Source: Antilocapra americana (lineage: Eukaryota; Chordata; Mammalia; Artiodactyla; Antilocapridae). From it: a stretch of 64,000 nucleotides of DNA. Position numbers and translations under genes: made by a program. This document shows positions 1-10,507 of the stretch, piece after piece (the stretch's first letter is position 1; every line of letters starts with the position of its first letter). The DNA lies in the NCBI GenBank assembly GCA_007570785.1, contig ML661799.1, positions 1,401,598-1,465,597 of the forward strand. Reading direction: 5' to 3'. The notes under the pieces are model-generated. The model did not search any database. It was not told where the DNA came from and worked only from the letters and a program-made list of their open reading frames with translations.

Positions 1-198
1 CTCAGATGGTAAAGCATCCACTTACAATGTAGGAGACCCAGGTTCAATCCCTGGGTCAGGAAGATCTTCTGGAGAAGGAAATGGCAACCCACTCCAATAT
101 TCTTGCCTGGAGAATTCCATGGACAGAGGAGCCTGGCGGGCTACAGTCCATGGGATCTCAAAAAGTTAGACACAACTAAGCAGCTAACACACACAGAT
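1..198 (+). mobile_element. Bov-tA SINE, cut by window start
   Basis: This is a Bov-tA-class SINE lacking only its first bases, which lie outside the window. The order is tRNA-derived head with a B-box-like GGTTCAATCC at 51-60, the BovA body (GGAGAAGGAAATGGCAACCC and TTCTTGCCTGGAG), then the BovB-like tail AAAAGTTAGACACAACTAAG and a CA-rich end. It is noncoding, transcribed by RNA polymerase III in the family, and depends on a LINE (thought to be BovB) for mobility. Confidence 0.93.
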
Positions 199-1887
199 AT
201 AAGGATGACCTGTCCCCATGCCTGAGTCATCAGCATCTGACCACATACTGGAAAAGAAATCTACAGCATCCCCTTTTATAAAGGTCCTAAAGCAACAGCT
301 TTATATGGTCATGCTTCTTCCAAAGCAAACTAGCAATTTTCAGACTGTAATTTTTGCAGTTTATTAGAAGATGGCTTGAGTGGAACAACCAGGAGGCTGT
401 GTAGGGGTGTGGAGATGGCCTTAGGGCCTAGCAGCATGGGTTTTAGCTCAGCTACTTGGAAAGGGTATTTTCTCCCCACCCCCATGTCCTTGTTGCTGTG
501 TCTCCTCCCACACCTCCCCCTTGGCTTACCATGGCCACAGGCCCCCAGGGCAGCTTGGACTGTGAGAAAGGAAAGGAAAGCCAAGGCTTGCCCTGCAGCA
601 CTCAGGAAAGCCCAAGTGGTTCTCTGTCATCCTTTTTCTCTGGTGCCTTTTTAATTAGCTTAATGAAGCCCTCCTACTTGTGGGTTTAAAAAAATTTAAA
701 AAAAGGAGATGAGGAGCAAGGAGATAGAAAAAAATATAATGTGAGACTATGCAACCATGATGACTCAGGCTTCAGACTTGGGTGTTGTGTTGTACCCTGG
801 GAGATGGGGGGTGAGGGTAGGGGGTTGGTTTGGGAGCAGCAACCTGTCCCTTTCATCATCCTATAAAACATCTCAGAGGCAGCTGGCAAAAAAGTCACAC
901 CTCCGCTCTGCCAGTGGCTCTGGAGCTGGGCTCTCCCTCAGAGCCAGCTCCACTGGCAAAGCAAACCCAAAGCTTGTTCCTAAGGCTAGCCATAGTGTCC
1001 CATTAGTCTTAAAGTCCTGGTATCTCTACACAGCTAGGCACAACATAGGAGCTCAGTAGATGCTGAATACTTTTGTGTGTGAATGTATAATGGTTTCTCA
1101 CTCATTCACTCTTCCCTCATGTCACTTGCCCCGCCTCACTGGTAGGGGCAGGCTCCGGCCAGGGAGATGGCAGAGACATCAGCATCTGAGTGCTTAACAC
1201 TCTCCTCACAGAGCTGTCACTCTGGCACCAACGTGATCTCCCTACAGAGTAAGCCCCACATAGATTTTTCTCCTCTGAATTCTCCAGGAAGATATATTGA
1301 TCCAATCCAAGTGACATCAATAGACCCAGGTAACTGAATAAACTTCCGGAGTTTGCCTTGAAATACGTATGATTTAGCTTCAAGACACCAACTGATAGCC
1401 TCACCACCCTTCCCTCCCCTCACCCTCCATGCACTGTACCTATTAAACACCATCCTCATCTCAGCCCTGCTCTCCCCTTCCCACCCAGGCACTTCCTGTG
1501 CAGTCCAAGGATGACATGAAGAGACCATGATGGAAATTAGAGGTGAGGGCAATAAGAAATGGATGTGACTCCATCCCATGTCCCAAAGCAAATCTTGTTA
1601 ACTTCTTGATATCCATGACCCAGGGTCATCAGTGATCCATTTCCTTCATGGGCTGGTGGGTGCACCTTGCCTTCATCCTTAGAAAAGCCCAACTTCTCAG
1701 CACCTCCTCCAGAAGGCTCATCACAGTTTCCACTCGGGGCAAGGAATGGTGCTGACATGAGCTCTGAGTGATGGTTTGGCTCTCCAGGGCCCTTACCCAC
1801 CCCCGCTGTGTTTCCTGGAGCTTCTCTACTATTTTCCCTCCTGGAGGATCCACAGGATGTAGGTTCACATTGGCCACTCGGCCACCC
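199..1887. other. Unassigned DNA, no gene seen
   Basis: I recognise no coding exon here. Short frames in several phases overlap each other on both strands and have no family resemblance. The stretch 1000-1080 ends in an L2-like tail (AGGAGCTCAGTAGATGCTGAATA), listed separately. The rest is low-copy-looking DNA without a recognised repeat. Confidence 0.6.
1000..1080 (+). repeat. L2 3' tail remnant
   Basis: The string GCTAGGCACAACATAGGAGCTCAGTAGATGCTGAATA is cut here to its key parts: GGCACA-ATAGGAGCTCA followed by a decayed AATAAAT-type end, which is the usual L2/MIR 3' terminus. It is too short to decide between the two families. Confidence 0.4.
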
Positions 1888-2035
1888 ATGAGCCCTGTGA
1901 CCTAAGGCAATGTTCTGTGCTACCGACTCCTGCCTGAAAAATGGAATTAGTAATACCTTCCTCATAGGGGCAGTGTAAGAATTAACTGAGCTAATATACA
2001 TGATGTGTTTTAGCCTATTTCCTGGAACACTGCAT
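1888..2035 (+). repeat. MIR SINE fragment
   Basis: A sense MIR core: the CTGTGACCTAAGGCAA block is followed by a decayed AAAATGG, then TAATACCTTCCTCATAGGGG and a TAAGAATTAACTGAG match to the core and 3' part of the MIR consensus. The tRNA-derived head is missing. MIR is an ancient SINE formerly mobilised by L2. Confidence 0.7.
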
Positions 2036-2049
2036 TAGTCATAAAAAAT

Positions 2050-2290
2050 AACAGCTTCTCTCTATGGAGCACTTATTATGCATTAGGTAGTGCTTACGTT
2101 AATCACCCCTATCCTCATGACCACCCTATGAGATAAGTACAGTTATCAGAGCCATTTGCACAGATGTAGAGTCTGAGATACACTGAAGCTAAGGAACTTG
2201 CCTGAAACCCACAGATAGGAAGTGACAGAGCTGGGATTTGAACCCAGGTCTGTTTGATTCCAGGGCTTGTGGCTACACAGATGTCTCATT
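2050..2290 (-). repeat. MIR SINE, near full length, antisense
   Basis: Read on the plus strand it runs GAGCACTTATTATGCATTAGG, then a core with CACCCTATGAGATAAGTAC, then GGGATTTGAACCCAGGTCTG, which is the reverse complement of the MIR tRNA-like head. It lies next to an opposite-orientation MIR at 1888-2035, so the two form a loose inverted pair. Confidence 0.8.
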
Positions 2291-2380
2291 CAATGAGCAT
2301 CACTTCCCTTCTCCCTTCCTAACCACCTCTCCCAGCTACCCCTCACTATGAATTCTTTGTTAGGATACAAAAATGGAGAG

Positions 2381-2597
2381 CAGAGATGGCAAACTTTTTC
2401 TTTAAAGGGAAAAACTGCAAGTATTTTCAAGCTCTGTGGGCCATAGAGTCTGTTACACTACTTGACTCAGCCTGTGTAGTGTGAAAGCAGATACAAACAA
2501 AAGGTAAATGAATGGGCATGGCTGTGTTCCAATAAAACTTTATTGACAAAAACAGGTGGCTGTATTTTGCCCAAGGGTTGTATTTTGGCAGACCCTG
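2381..2597 (+). mobile_element. MER20-like hAT-Charlie DNA transposon
   Basis: This is a nonautonomous hAT element of about 217 bp, the usual full length of MER20. The ends are inverted: CAGAGATGGCAAAC at the left and GGCAGACCCTG at the right. Internal landmarks include GTGTTCCAATAAAACTTTATTGAC and GGGCATGGCTGTG (partly shown). The flanking 8-mers ATGGAGAG (2373-2380) and ATCTAGAG (2598-2605) agree at 6 of 8, fitting an old hAT target duplication. Copies of this family carry regulatory activity in endometrium in other mammals; nothing here shows activity. Confidence 0.8.
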
Positions 2598-2609
2598 ATC
2601 TAGAGGAAC

Positions 2610-2690
2610 AGCACAGCTCTGGAGAAAAAAGACTTTAAATGAGAGTATTTGGCAAACAGTAAGTGCTCAATAAGTATGTGTGGGTTGATC
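2610..2690 (+). repeat. MIR/L2 3' end remnant
   Basis: TTGGCAAACAGTAAGTGCTCAATAAGTATGTG is the common MIR/L2 terminal block (GGCACATAGTAAGCGCTCAATAAAT type). Only the last 60-80 bp survive. Confidence 0.55.
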
Positions 2691-3756
2691 TAGAGGTCAT
2701 TTTGTCCTTTTCCTTGAATCTAGGCAGTAGCACTAATAAGTAGTTCTCCAATTACAGTTTCATAGAGAACCTGATTCCACTCTTACCTGTATTGTCTGGT
2801 CTTGGGTCTAATTGATATCAGGAAGGCTCCCTTCTACTTTGGTTCATCTGTGAATTGAGATTTTTTTTTTTCCTACTGAGAACTAACAATCTATGCATTA
2901 GGTCCAAATGTGCCCCCTCTCCCTGCCCTGGATAACTCTACTCACCAAGAGATAAGGCCACTTTACTCAGGAAGCCACTGCATCTATGACAGAGGATTCT
3001 GTTTTACCCAGGATGGGAAAGGCCTACTTCTTCCTCCCTGGGCGATGGGGCTACATGCCACTGGAGGGGAAACTCCACCTAACACTGCTGAGAAACGCTC
3101 AAGTGCCTGATACTGAGGCAGAGACTGCAGCTTTTCTGGCCTCCTTCCAGAGGTGAGAAGCCCACCTTGGGTGGAGTAGTTTCCTCAAAGAAAGTGCCCA
3201 TGTGATCAAAGAATTGCCACTGCAGGAGGAGCTTGGGGGAGAGCCAAATGGGAGGCAGCAAGGGGGCACCTCACCTCTCCTGCATCTGTCACCACTGGGG
3301 CCCAGCCTGCAAGAGACAGAGAGGACATATTTTGAGCTGATTTGTTTTCATTTGTATTTACTGGTTTGTGGGCATGGGATTTTTGAAATGTCCATATGGT
3401 CTGTAACATAGGTTTCAGCAAAAAATCCAATCTTGGAGTTGAAACAAAGCCAGAATTAAACAACCAGATCCACGAAATCTGTCATCCACAGTTCTGAGTG
3501 CTCTGTGGAGGATAGGAGATAGGAGAGAACTGGGACTCTGACCCCCAGGAGCCTAACCAAGTGGGCCTACTATTCACTGGGGGCTGCTTCTTTGGCCCCC
3601 TCAAATCTTCACTTTCTCCCTCCTACTTTCTGGGTCCAGCCTCTGCTCCCGACCCCTCATACGGGCTTTCCCCAAGGCCAGTGGCTCCACAGGGAGCCCA
3701 AACCATTGCAACATCACGGCCTTTGCCCTCCCGGGGCAGGGTTAGTAACAGTGTGG
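2691..3756. other. Unassigned DNA, no gene seen
   Basis: Contains a T12 run near 2862 and otherwise mixed-composition sequence. Short overlapping frames at 2910-3463 occur on both strands and none shows a domain or conserved motif. I see no recognisable repeat, promoter or exon. Confidence 0.55.
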
Positions 3757-4292
3757 TTATTGTTGTTCAGTCACTCAGTCATGCCTGACCCTGCAACTCC
3801 ATAAACAGCAGCTCACCAGGCTTCTCTGTCCTTCACTGTCTCCAGGAGTTTGCTTAAACTCATGTCCGTTGAGTTGACGATGCCATCCAACCATCTCATC
3901 TTCTGCTGCCCTCTTTTCCTCCTGCCCTCAATCTTTCCCAGCATCGGGGTCTTTTCCAATGAGTCAGCTCTCCACATCAGGTGGCTGAAGTATTGGACTT
4001 TCAGCTTTAACATTAGTCCTTCCAACGAATATTTAGGATTGATTTCCTTTAGGATTGACTGGTTTGATCTCCTGCATTCCAAGGGACTCTCAAGGGTCTT
4101 CTCCAGCACCACAGTTTGAAAGCATCAATTCTTTGGTGCTCAACCTTCTTTATAATCCAACTCTCACATTCAGACATGGCTACTGGAAAAAACAGTAGCT
4201 CTAACTAGACAGACCTTTGTTGGCAAAGTAATGTCTCTGCCTTTGAATATGCTGTCTAGGTTGGTCATAGCTCTTCTTCCAAAGAGGAGAGT
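3757..4292 (-). mobile_element. BovB LINE, 5'-truncated 3' end
   Basis: The left edge TTGTTGTTCAGTCACTCAGTC is the reverse complement of the BovB 3' terminus, and the copy extends about 535 bp upstream in element sense. On the minus strand a 99-codon frame (3813-4112) reads the C-terminal BovB ORF2 region, with blocks such as [20 protein letters not shown] and [21 protein letters not shown]. It lacks the endonuclease and reverse transcriptase, so it is a dead fragment. Homology stops near 4292, after the match to the CCAAGGAG region. Confidence 0.9.
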
Positions 4293-4453
4293 GGAGCTGC
4301 AGGTATTTGTGCAGTATTAGTGACTTCCACTGCTTGGGGCAATTCTGACAGAGACCACAGTCATCATCTGGGGTGTTGAATGTCCATGACAAAGAGGTTA
4401 CCTATCCCTTTCCACACTGACCTCCCTCTCCCCTCCCTCACAAAACTTAACCT

Positions 4454-5271
4454 TTGACACACATTCTCTCCAGTCCCACTGTGTGGCACTTTGTTATCTA
4501 TCATCTTAAATTCTTCTCTAAAGACTCTGGTATTCCAGTTGAGATATTTCAAATTCTAAATGATGATGCTGTGGAAGTGCTGTACTCAGTATGTCAGCAG
4601 ATTTGGAAAACTCAGCAGCGGCTACAGGACTGGAAAAGGTCAGTTTTCATTCTAATCCCAAAGAAAGGCAATGCCAAAGAATGTTCAAACGATCACACAA
4701 TTACACTCATCTCACACGCTAGCAAAGTAATGCTTAAAATTCTCCAGGCCAGGCTTCAATAGTACGTGAACCCTGAACTTCCAGATGTTCAAGCAGGATT
4801 TAGAAAAGTCAGAGGAACCAGAGATCAAATTGCCAGCATCTGCTGGATCATTGACAAAGCAAGAGAGTTCCAGAAAAAAACATCTATTTCTGCTTTATTG
4901 ACTATGCCAAAACCTTTAACTGTGTGGATCACAACAAACTGTAGAAAATTCTTAAAGAGATGGGAATACTAGACCACCTTACCTGCCTCTTGAGAAATCT
5001 GTATGCAGGTCAAGAAGCAGCAGTTAGAAGTGGACATGGAAAAACAGACTGGTACCAAATTGGGAAAGGAGTACATACATTGTCACCTTGCTTATTTAAC
5101 TTATATACAGAGTACATAATGCTAAATGCCAGGCTGGATGAAGCACAAGCTGGAATCAGGATCGCTGGGAGAAATATCAATAACCTCAGATATGCAGATG
5201 ACACCACCCTTATGGCAGAAAGTGAAGAAGACAAAGTGAAAGGTGACAAAGAGTTGGACAGGACTGAGTGA
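4454..5271 (+). pseudogene. BovB ORF2 reverse-transcriptase fragment
   Basis: Three consecutive frames (ending at 4762, 4972 and 5271) carry RTE-type reverse transcriptase blocks: LIPKKGNAKECSND, then VQAGFRKVRGTRDQIA, then RNLYAGQEAAVRSGHGKTDW and RYADDTTLMAESEED. In-frame stops lie at TTCAATAG (4757-4762) and near 4970, with frame changes between blocks, so it cannot make a full enzyme. The first 75 bases of the first frame precede the element and are chance sequence. There is no endonuclease domain. Confidence 0.85.
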
Positions 5272-5297
5272 CTCCACTGACTGACTGACTGACTGAC
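4529..5297 (+). mobile_element. BovB LINE with large internal deletion
   Basis: A sense BovB starting inside ORF2 and carrying the reverse transcriptase, then jumping directly to the 3' tail (CAAAGAGTTGGACAGGACTG) and ending in (CTGA)n at 5274-5297. The catalytic YADD is at 5191-5202. In the minus-strand copy at 58822-60591 the distance from YADD to the end is about 760 bp, here it is about 100, so roughly 650 bp are missing. It is head-to-head with the BovB at 3757-4292 but has its own 3' end, so it is a separate insertion. Confidence 0.88.
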
Positions 5298-5368
5298 AAA
5301 CTCCAAATGTTCCCTCCTTAATTATAAAGGAAACTCCTTGAAGTTAGGGCTTGAGATTCTCAGGATAC

Positions 5369-5853
5369 TCAATTCAGTTCAGTCACTCATTCGTGCCTGA
5401 CTCTTTGGGACCCCATGGACTGCAGCACACCAGGCTCCCCTGTCCATCACCAACTCTCTGAACTTGTTCAAACTCACATCCATCAAGTCGGTGACGTCAT
5501 CCAACCATCTCATCCTCTGTCATCCCCTTCTCCTCCCACCTTCAATCTTTCCCAGCATCAGGTTCTTTCCTAATCAGTCAGTTCTTCTAATGAGTCAGGT
5601 CTTTTCCAATGAGTCAGGCAAAAGTATTGGAGTTTCAGCTATAGCATCAGTCCTTCCAATAAATATTCAGGACTGGTTTCCTTTAGGATGGACTGGTTGG
5701 GTCTCCTTGCAGTTCAAGGGACTCTCAAGAGTTTTCTGCAACACCACAGTTCAAAGCATCAATTCTTTGGTGCTCAACTTCTTTATGGTCCAGCTCTCAC
5801 ATCCATACATGACTACTGGAAAAACCATAGCTTTGACTCAATGGACCTCAGAA
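5369..5853 (-). mobile_element. BovB LINE 3' fragment, antisense
   Basis: Begins ATTCAGTTCAGTCACTCATTCG, the reverse complement of the BovB end, and runs about 485 bp to the ACTGGAAAAACCATAGCTTTGA block, where it stops. It covers nearly the same part of the element as 3757-4292 and points the same way, giving two direct copies about 1.1 kb apart. A small internal duplication of the TCTTCTAATGAGTCAGGTC type occurs near 5580-5615. Confidence 0.9.
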
Positions 5854-6002
5854 TAATAACCATATCTTAAAATGCTGAGGACTAAACAATAACAAGCAAT
5901 TCTTGGCTCGATGGTTGACAGCACTCTGCCTCTGGGCTGTGGAGGACAAAGTTGTGTTCATTCCCCTCTCACAGCCCTCGCAGGTACACTCCCTCTTTAT
6001 AC

Positions 6003-6062
6003 CAATCAAGTCTCAGCTCAAACACCATTTCCAGTGAAGCCTTCTTTGTCATTCAAGCCAAA
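6003..6062 (+). repeat. L2 3' remnant
   Basis: CAAGTCTCAGCTCAAACACC followed by GAAGCCTTCTTTG matches the L2 segment that reads roughly GGTCTCTGCTCAAATGTCACC then AGGCCTTCCCTG. It is short and isolated. Confidence 0.5.
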
Positions 6063-6104
6063 GTAATCCCAAATCTGTTCAATGATCATAACATGAATGA
6101 ATGG

Positions 6105-6230
6105 TCTCCATTTTGCAGATGAGGACACTAAGGCTCACAGTGATTAAAAATTACTTACTCATGGTCCAAGAGCTGGTCAAAGAGTTCCTCATAGGCACAA
6201 ACTGAGGTCTTCTGATGACAGAATGCCAGA
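6105..6230 (-). repeat. MIR fragment, antisense
   Basis: CCATTTTGCAGATGAGGACACTAAGGCTC is the classic antisense MIR core, followed by a decayed tract that would normally read CACACAGCTAGTAAGTGG and ending in ACTGAGGTCTTCTGATG. Confidence 0.65.
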
Positions 6231-6354
6231 AATCTTCTATTTCTTCTGTACCACAGTGCACTTTGGCAATTATAATTTTTTCTTCAACATTTATCTACCC
6301 TGTACTCTGTAAGTTTCAGGAAGGCAGAGTCTATATCTGCAAGGTTCATTGTGT

Positions 6355-6570
6355 ATGCATGCATGCTAAGTCACTTCAGTTACGTTGCCACTCTCTGCAA
6401 CCTTCTGGATTGTAGCCCACCAGGCTCCTCTGGCCATAGGCTTCTCCAGGCAAGAATACTGGAGTAGGTTGCCATGCCCTCTTCCAGGGGATCTTCTGGA
6501 CCCAGATATTGAATCCATGTCTCTTACATCTCCTGCATTGACAGGCAGGCTCTTTACCACTAGCACCACC
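6355..6570 (-). mobile_element. Bov-tA SINE, antisense
   Basis: On the plus strand it reads GCTAAGTCACTTCAG (tail), then CAGGCAAGAATACTGGAGTA, the body, and the reverse complement of the tRNA head ending TTTACCACTAGCACCACCTG. Length about 215 bp is normal for Bov-tA. It disrupts no gene that I can see. Confidence 0.92.
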
Positions 6571-7334
6571 TGTAACTAAGCTATCTAGTACAGGACATCA
6601 ATACCAAATGTACTAACAATTATTCAATAGAGTAATATAGACCAATCAATTAATTGCCATCTAATTGGATCTCAATAAATATTTTTTAATAGAGAAGCGA
6701 TGCAGATGCAGAAGTTTTGAGCCTTCATTTATTCTAGTCCTCTTTCTTTGAGTGGTAAAATGGCCTTTTCCTGGAATGTGCTCTGGGTTCCAGGAACTAC
6801 TGCAATGCTAGAGGAGTTTTTTTGAAAACATGGAGCAAGAACAGGGAAACTGAATAGCTAACATGAATAGTTTTGTGCCAAGTTATAAATATCAGCTAAT
6901 TACAGCACAACTCTGGCCCTTTGGGATCTTCCATCTAGCATGAATTTCCTTCACTCAGGAATCAACATTCAGACTGCTCTCCTCCTGAACTCCTCCATTC
7001 CCAGGGTGGGTCAGGAGCATCAGGGACTATTGGCTCATCTCAAGATAGAGAATTTCATGGCTGGGAACAGAAATGGCAATAAAGACAGAAGTTATGAGCC
7101 TATCACCAGCAGGGAAATAGAATGGGAGGCAACTAACACACCGTATCCATCTGAAATTTTATAAGATTTGATCCACTCTCATGTCATATACTAATCTACT
7201 TTTTTTCCTTCAGGTTAGATTCTCCTTTATTTTAGTCAACTACTTTTTTTGCAAGATCAAGTACATTTGTTCTCTTAGACATTTTCTCCCTCCCTCTACC
7301 CCTGACCTTCCATCTAGTCCTTCTCGGTTTGAAG
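6571..7334. other. Unassigned DNA, no gene seen
   Basis: AT-rich around 6590-6700, then mixed sequence. A 74-codon frame at 6940-7164 shows no recognised domain and no coding context. No repeat recognised. Confidence 0.5.
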
Positions 7335-7595
7335 AAGTTAGTGTAGTATAGTTAAGGCTTGCAGTCACACTAATCTGGGTTTAATTCCTTGCTCTATCAG
7401 TTATTCACGATTGTCTGTAAGCAAGTTCCCCATACCTCCTTACATCTCAGTATTCTCATCTGTAAAATGGAGATAATCTTGAGAGGGGTGTTGTGAGGAC
7501 TAAATGGCATATATTACCATTATATGTCATTTAAGGGTTTAGCACAATACAAAACAATCGGTAAGAAATCAGCAAATGGTGACCACTATTATTCC
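7335..7595 (+). repeat. MIR SINE, near full length
   Basis: Sense MIR: GTGTAGTATAGTTAAGGCTTGCAG (head), CTCATCTGTAAAATGGAGATAA (core), GTTGTGAGGACTAAATGGCATA and a decayed 3' end to about 7595. Text motifs are abbreviated. About 260 bp, the expected full length. Confidence 0.8.
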
Positions 7596-8214
7596 CATTC
7601 CTAGTCTTATTTCTCCCCACCCAGCTCCCTCTTTTTCCCTTCCCTTTGACTCTGTCTACACACATACATAATCTGGCTTAATAAAACACTGATCACCACA
7701 TCTAGCCCAATATCACAAATTGGTTACAATGCTTGATCGGCAGTCCCTGGTATTTCAGACTTTGTCTTTCTCTCCCCATAGCCATATCATTTCCCCATAC
7801 CCTTCTCTCCTGGAGATATTTTACTTTCTCCATTTTTCCTGAAAATAACTGCTGAGACAATGGCCATCAGCATTACCTTGCAGTTATAAGCCCCACCTGG
7901 TTTCTGCTCAGAACATTTGGCTAGGAGAGTCTGCCACTTAGAGTCTTTCTCAGTTTGCCCACCATGTTTAATTCATTTCTGTTGCAGACCATTTAAAGAG
8001 GTTCAGTGAGCTGTGAAGATCAAGATATGAGCCATACAGATTGTACATTATTGAATTAAGATGCTAAATATGGAGCCTAAGTGAGGCCAAGGAGGGAAAG
8101 TGAAAGCCTTAATGGTTTATAATGACAGAGAGCAGGGTGGGTCAAGTCAGTAGCAAATTGAAAAGATGCATGACTTCAAGGAAAGGGCCATTTGTCATAG
8201 TAGAGTCATCTTCA
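7596..8214. other. Unassigned DNA, no gene seen
   Basis: Pyrimidine-rich at 7600-7660, then mixed composition. No repeat, exon or RNA gene recognised. Confidence 0.5.
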
Positions 8215-8938
8215 ATTTCTCTCTCTCTCTCACCCTCTATGTTCAATCCATCACTACCACCTGTCAGTTCTACCTCCAATAAATTTCAAGTGTCCACTTC
8301 TCTTCACTCCCACTGCCATCACCCAAGGTCAAGCCCTATCTCTTCTCTCTTTGACTATTGCAGTAGACTCACTTGTCTCTTTGGTTCTATCTTATCCTCC
8401 TCCAGTCCAGTCTCCACCCAGTAACCTTTCTAAAACATAAACCAAATCATGTTACTCCTCTGTATAAAATCTTCCAATGGCTTCTTGTTACTTTTACAAT
8501 AAAATCCATGCTTATTATCTTGGTTTTGGAGCTCTCTGTGGTCTTTCTCATCCCCACCTGTGCTCCTCCTTGCTTACTCTACTCTGGCCGTTCTTGTCTT
8601 CTATCCCTCCACTTTGCTAAACTCATTTCCATCTTCAGGCTCTTGTATTTGTTGTTTCCTCTGTCTATGTTTTACACAGCTAGTGCATTAGCATCCCCTA
8701 TACCCCAGTTTTGGTATAGAGCAGCATTTTCAGCCCTCTCCCCTTGTAACCTGTCCCCACTCTAGCTCATCAGCCTATTGATACTCTAAATAGCTTTTTG
8801 ATTTTTGTTGACTTTTCTCTATCTGTTCCATAATAGAGAGAGACCATTGTTATTTCATTCACGCTATACTCTTGCACTCTTACAGTGCAAGTAATACAGT
8901 ATTTGATCAATAAACATTTGCTGAGAGATTAAATGAGT
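8215..8938 (+). mobile_element. L2 (CR1-type) LINE 3' end, sense
   Basis: About 720 bp of L2. In order: the C-terminal ORF region with decayed matches to TTTGACTATTGCAGTAG, CTAAAACATAAACCAAATCA and TGTTACTCCTCTGTATAAAA, then CTTCCAATGGCTTC, and finally the 3' untranslated end with CAATAAACATTTGCTGAG. Frames at 8122-8765 are remnants of L2 reverse-transcriptase C-terminal sequence and are broken. An antisense L2 follows at 9140. Confidence 0.85.
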
Positions 8939-9139
8939 GAATTTGTCACAAGAAGTTCATTCCAAGATCTGATCTTTCATTGGACAATTACAGACTAAAA
9001 TCATTTCTCACACTCCTTCACTCACTTTCTTGGCCCTGAAAATCGATGTCTACTAAGATTATTGAATGTAATATAAAGACACAGGCAGTTGATCCTCACC
9101 AACAAAAAAAGAAAAACAAAACATCAAAACAAAGAGACC

Positions 9140-9430
9140 ACTCATTCATTCAATAAATACTCACTGAGTGCCTGTGATATGCCAGATACTGATCAAGGAC
9201 TCGAAATATACTGATGTTTATCACAGCCCCTGAGTGGCACTTGTAGTCTTGGAGAGGCAAAGGTCAAGCATAAAAATGAAAAATTATACCCTGGGTTAAG
9301 TGTGCTAAGAAGGGAGAGAGTGTTGTGTTGAGAATAACAATGAGGGAGGAAGGCTGGTCATTTGAGACCTGACACATGATGAGTGAGTAATGAAAGGGAG
9401 ATGGTCTTAAGGGGAAAACATTTGGCTATC
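9140..9430 (-). mobile_element. L2 LINE 3' end, antisense
   Basis: Starts TTCATTCAATAAATACTCAC followed by GAGTGCCTGTGATATGCCAG, the reverse complement of the L2 terminus, and runs to the GTCATTTGAGACCTGA block near 9365. It faces the sense L2 at 8215-8938, so the two 3' ends point toward each other. Confidence 0.75.
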
Positions 9431-10164
9431 TGGATGGCTAGACTCTCAAAGTATCAGTGAACATCTTGATGTCCCCATGGATGAGGGGAAGTAAAGTCCA
9501 TATTTCAGGGACTGGGGTGGGGGACAAGCATGAAGCTCTTTGCCACTCTCTCATACTACCCCTTAGACAGAAGGGAAATGGAATTTTTAAAAAATAAATT
9601 TTTTTCCATAAAAATAACTTTGTCCAAGTCTGAATTCAGAAGGAGCTCCAGACAGGTTCTTCCTTTGTCCCATCAGCTTTGCTCTTGGTCTTCATTTCAT
9701 ATCTTTAGCTCTTTAAAGAATTAGAGCTGATCTGACTATTCTGAACACATCAACCTCTCCCTGTGTAGTGAAAGTCTATCTCTCCCCACTCCAGATTCCT
9801 CCTCTGACCCCTCTGGGTGGCTGAAAGACAACACATAGAGCAAAACAGGCATCTGTGGCACAAGTTTCTGAGCACACTTGTTTAAGAAAAACACCTAAAT
9901 TATGTAATAGTCTATTACTCCTGTCAACTCATTTAGACAAGTCTGGGCATGCAGACCAAGTAGGGAAGGAAGAACAGATGTAAGACCAGTGTCCTGCTGG
10001 AGTCCCATGTCACTTCTGGATGAGCTCATCAGTAAGCAACCATTCTATTCCAGGAGAACCTGCCATTCGCCATGCACACAATGAGGACATCCATGACCTC
10101 CTCTCTTGGACCTGAAGGAATCTAAGAGGAGAACAAAAGACAAAATCAGGACTAGGAGTTCATG
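9431..10164. other. Unassigned DNA, no gene seen
   Basis: No repeat recognised. A 64-codon frame at 9530-9724 has no domain features. Composition is mixed with a short T/A block at 9585-9612. Confidence 0.5.
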
Positions 10165-10290
10165 CAAGGATTCTGGTTCTGCTCGTTGGCTACTGGAATC
10201 TGTCCCTCCCTTGCTGTGTGACTGTGAGCAGGTCTCTTTATCTTTCTGAATCTCAGCACCTTCTCTTTCTCTAGTAAAATGAAGTCATCA
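10165..10290 (+). repeat. MIR fragment
   Basis: GGTTCTGCTC...CTTGCTGTGTGACTGTGAGCAGG and TCTGAATCTCAGCACC match the MIR head-core (CTTGGGCAAGTTAC region decayed), ending TAGTAAAATGAAG. Confidence 0.65.
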
Positions 10291-10298
10291 AACTAAAC

Positions 10299-10473
10299 CA
10301 GGGGTTTCCTAGTATTTTTTCAACAGTATAATCATTTCTTTGGAGGAAATCTTACGTGAAGGCCTAATAGAGAAAACAGGTAGAATCCACCTGTAATTTG
10401 CCCCTTAAGGGAAGTTCCAAGAATGCTCTTCTTAGGATGCCTAATGCTCCTTGAAACAGCTTAGAAACCACTG
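10299..10473. repeat. Candidate short hAT-type element
   Basis: A 175-bp segment bounded by CAGGGGTTTCC at the left and AGAAACCACTG at the right; the right end reverse-complemented is CAGTGGTTTCT, so the outer 10 bases agree at 8 positions. Such ends are typical of nonautonomous hAT elements. I cannot name the family and see no clear 8-bp target duplication. Confidence 0.4.
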
Positions 10474-10507
10474 ATTTAGAAACCCATATAGACTTTGATT
10501 CTAAAGG

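Noticed and set aside
1537..2001. 154-codon minus-strand frame
   Set aside because: It overlaps a MIR and another frame in a different phase, has no domain, and length alone is within chance for 64 kb.
3757..5297. Twin-priming inversion within a single BovB
   Set aside because: Both arms carry an authentic 3' end, whereas a 5' inversion gives only one.
5464..5856. 130-codon plus-strand frame
   Set aside because: It is the wrong strand of an antisense BovB; the same kind of frame recurs over 3850-4119, 27823-28074 and 58870-59279.
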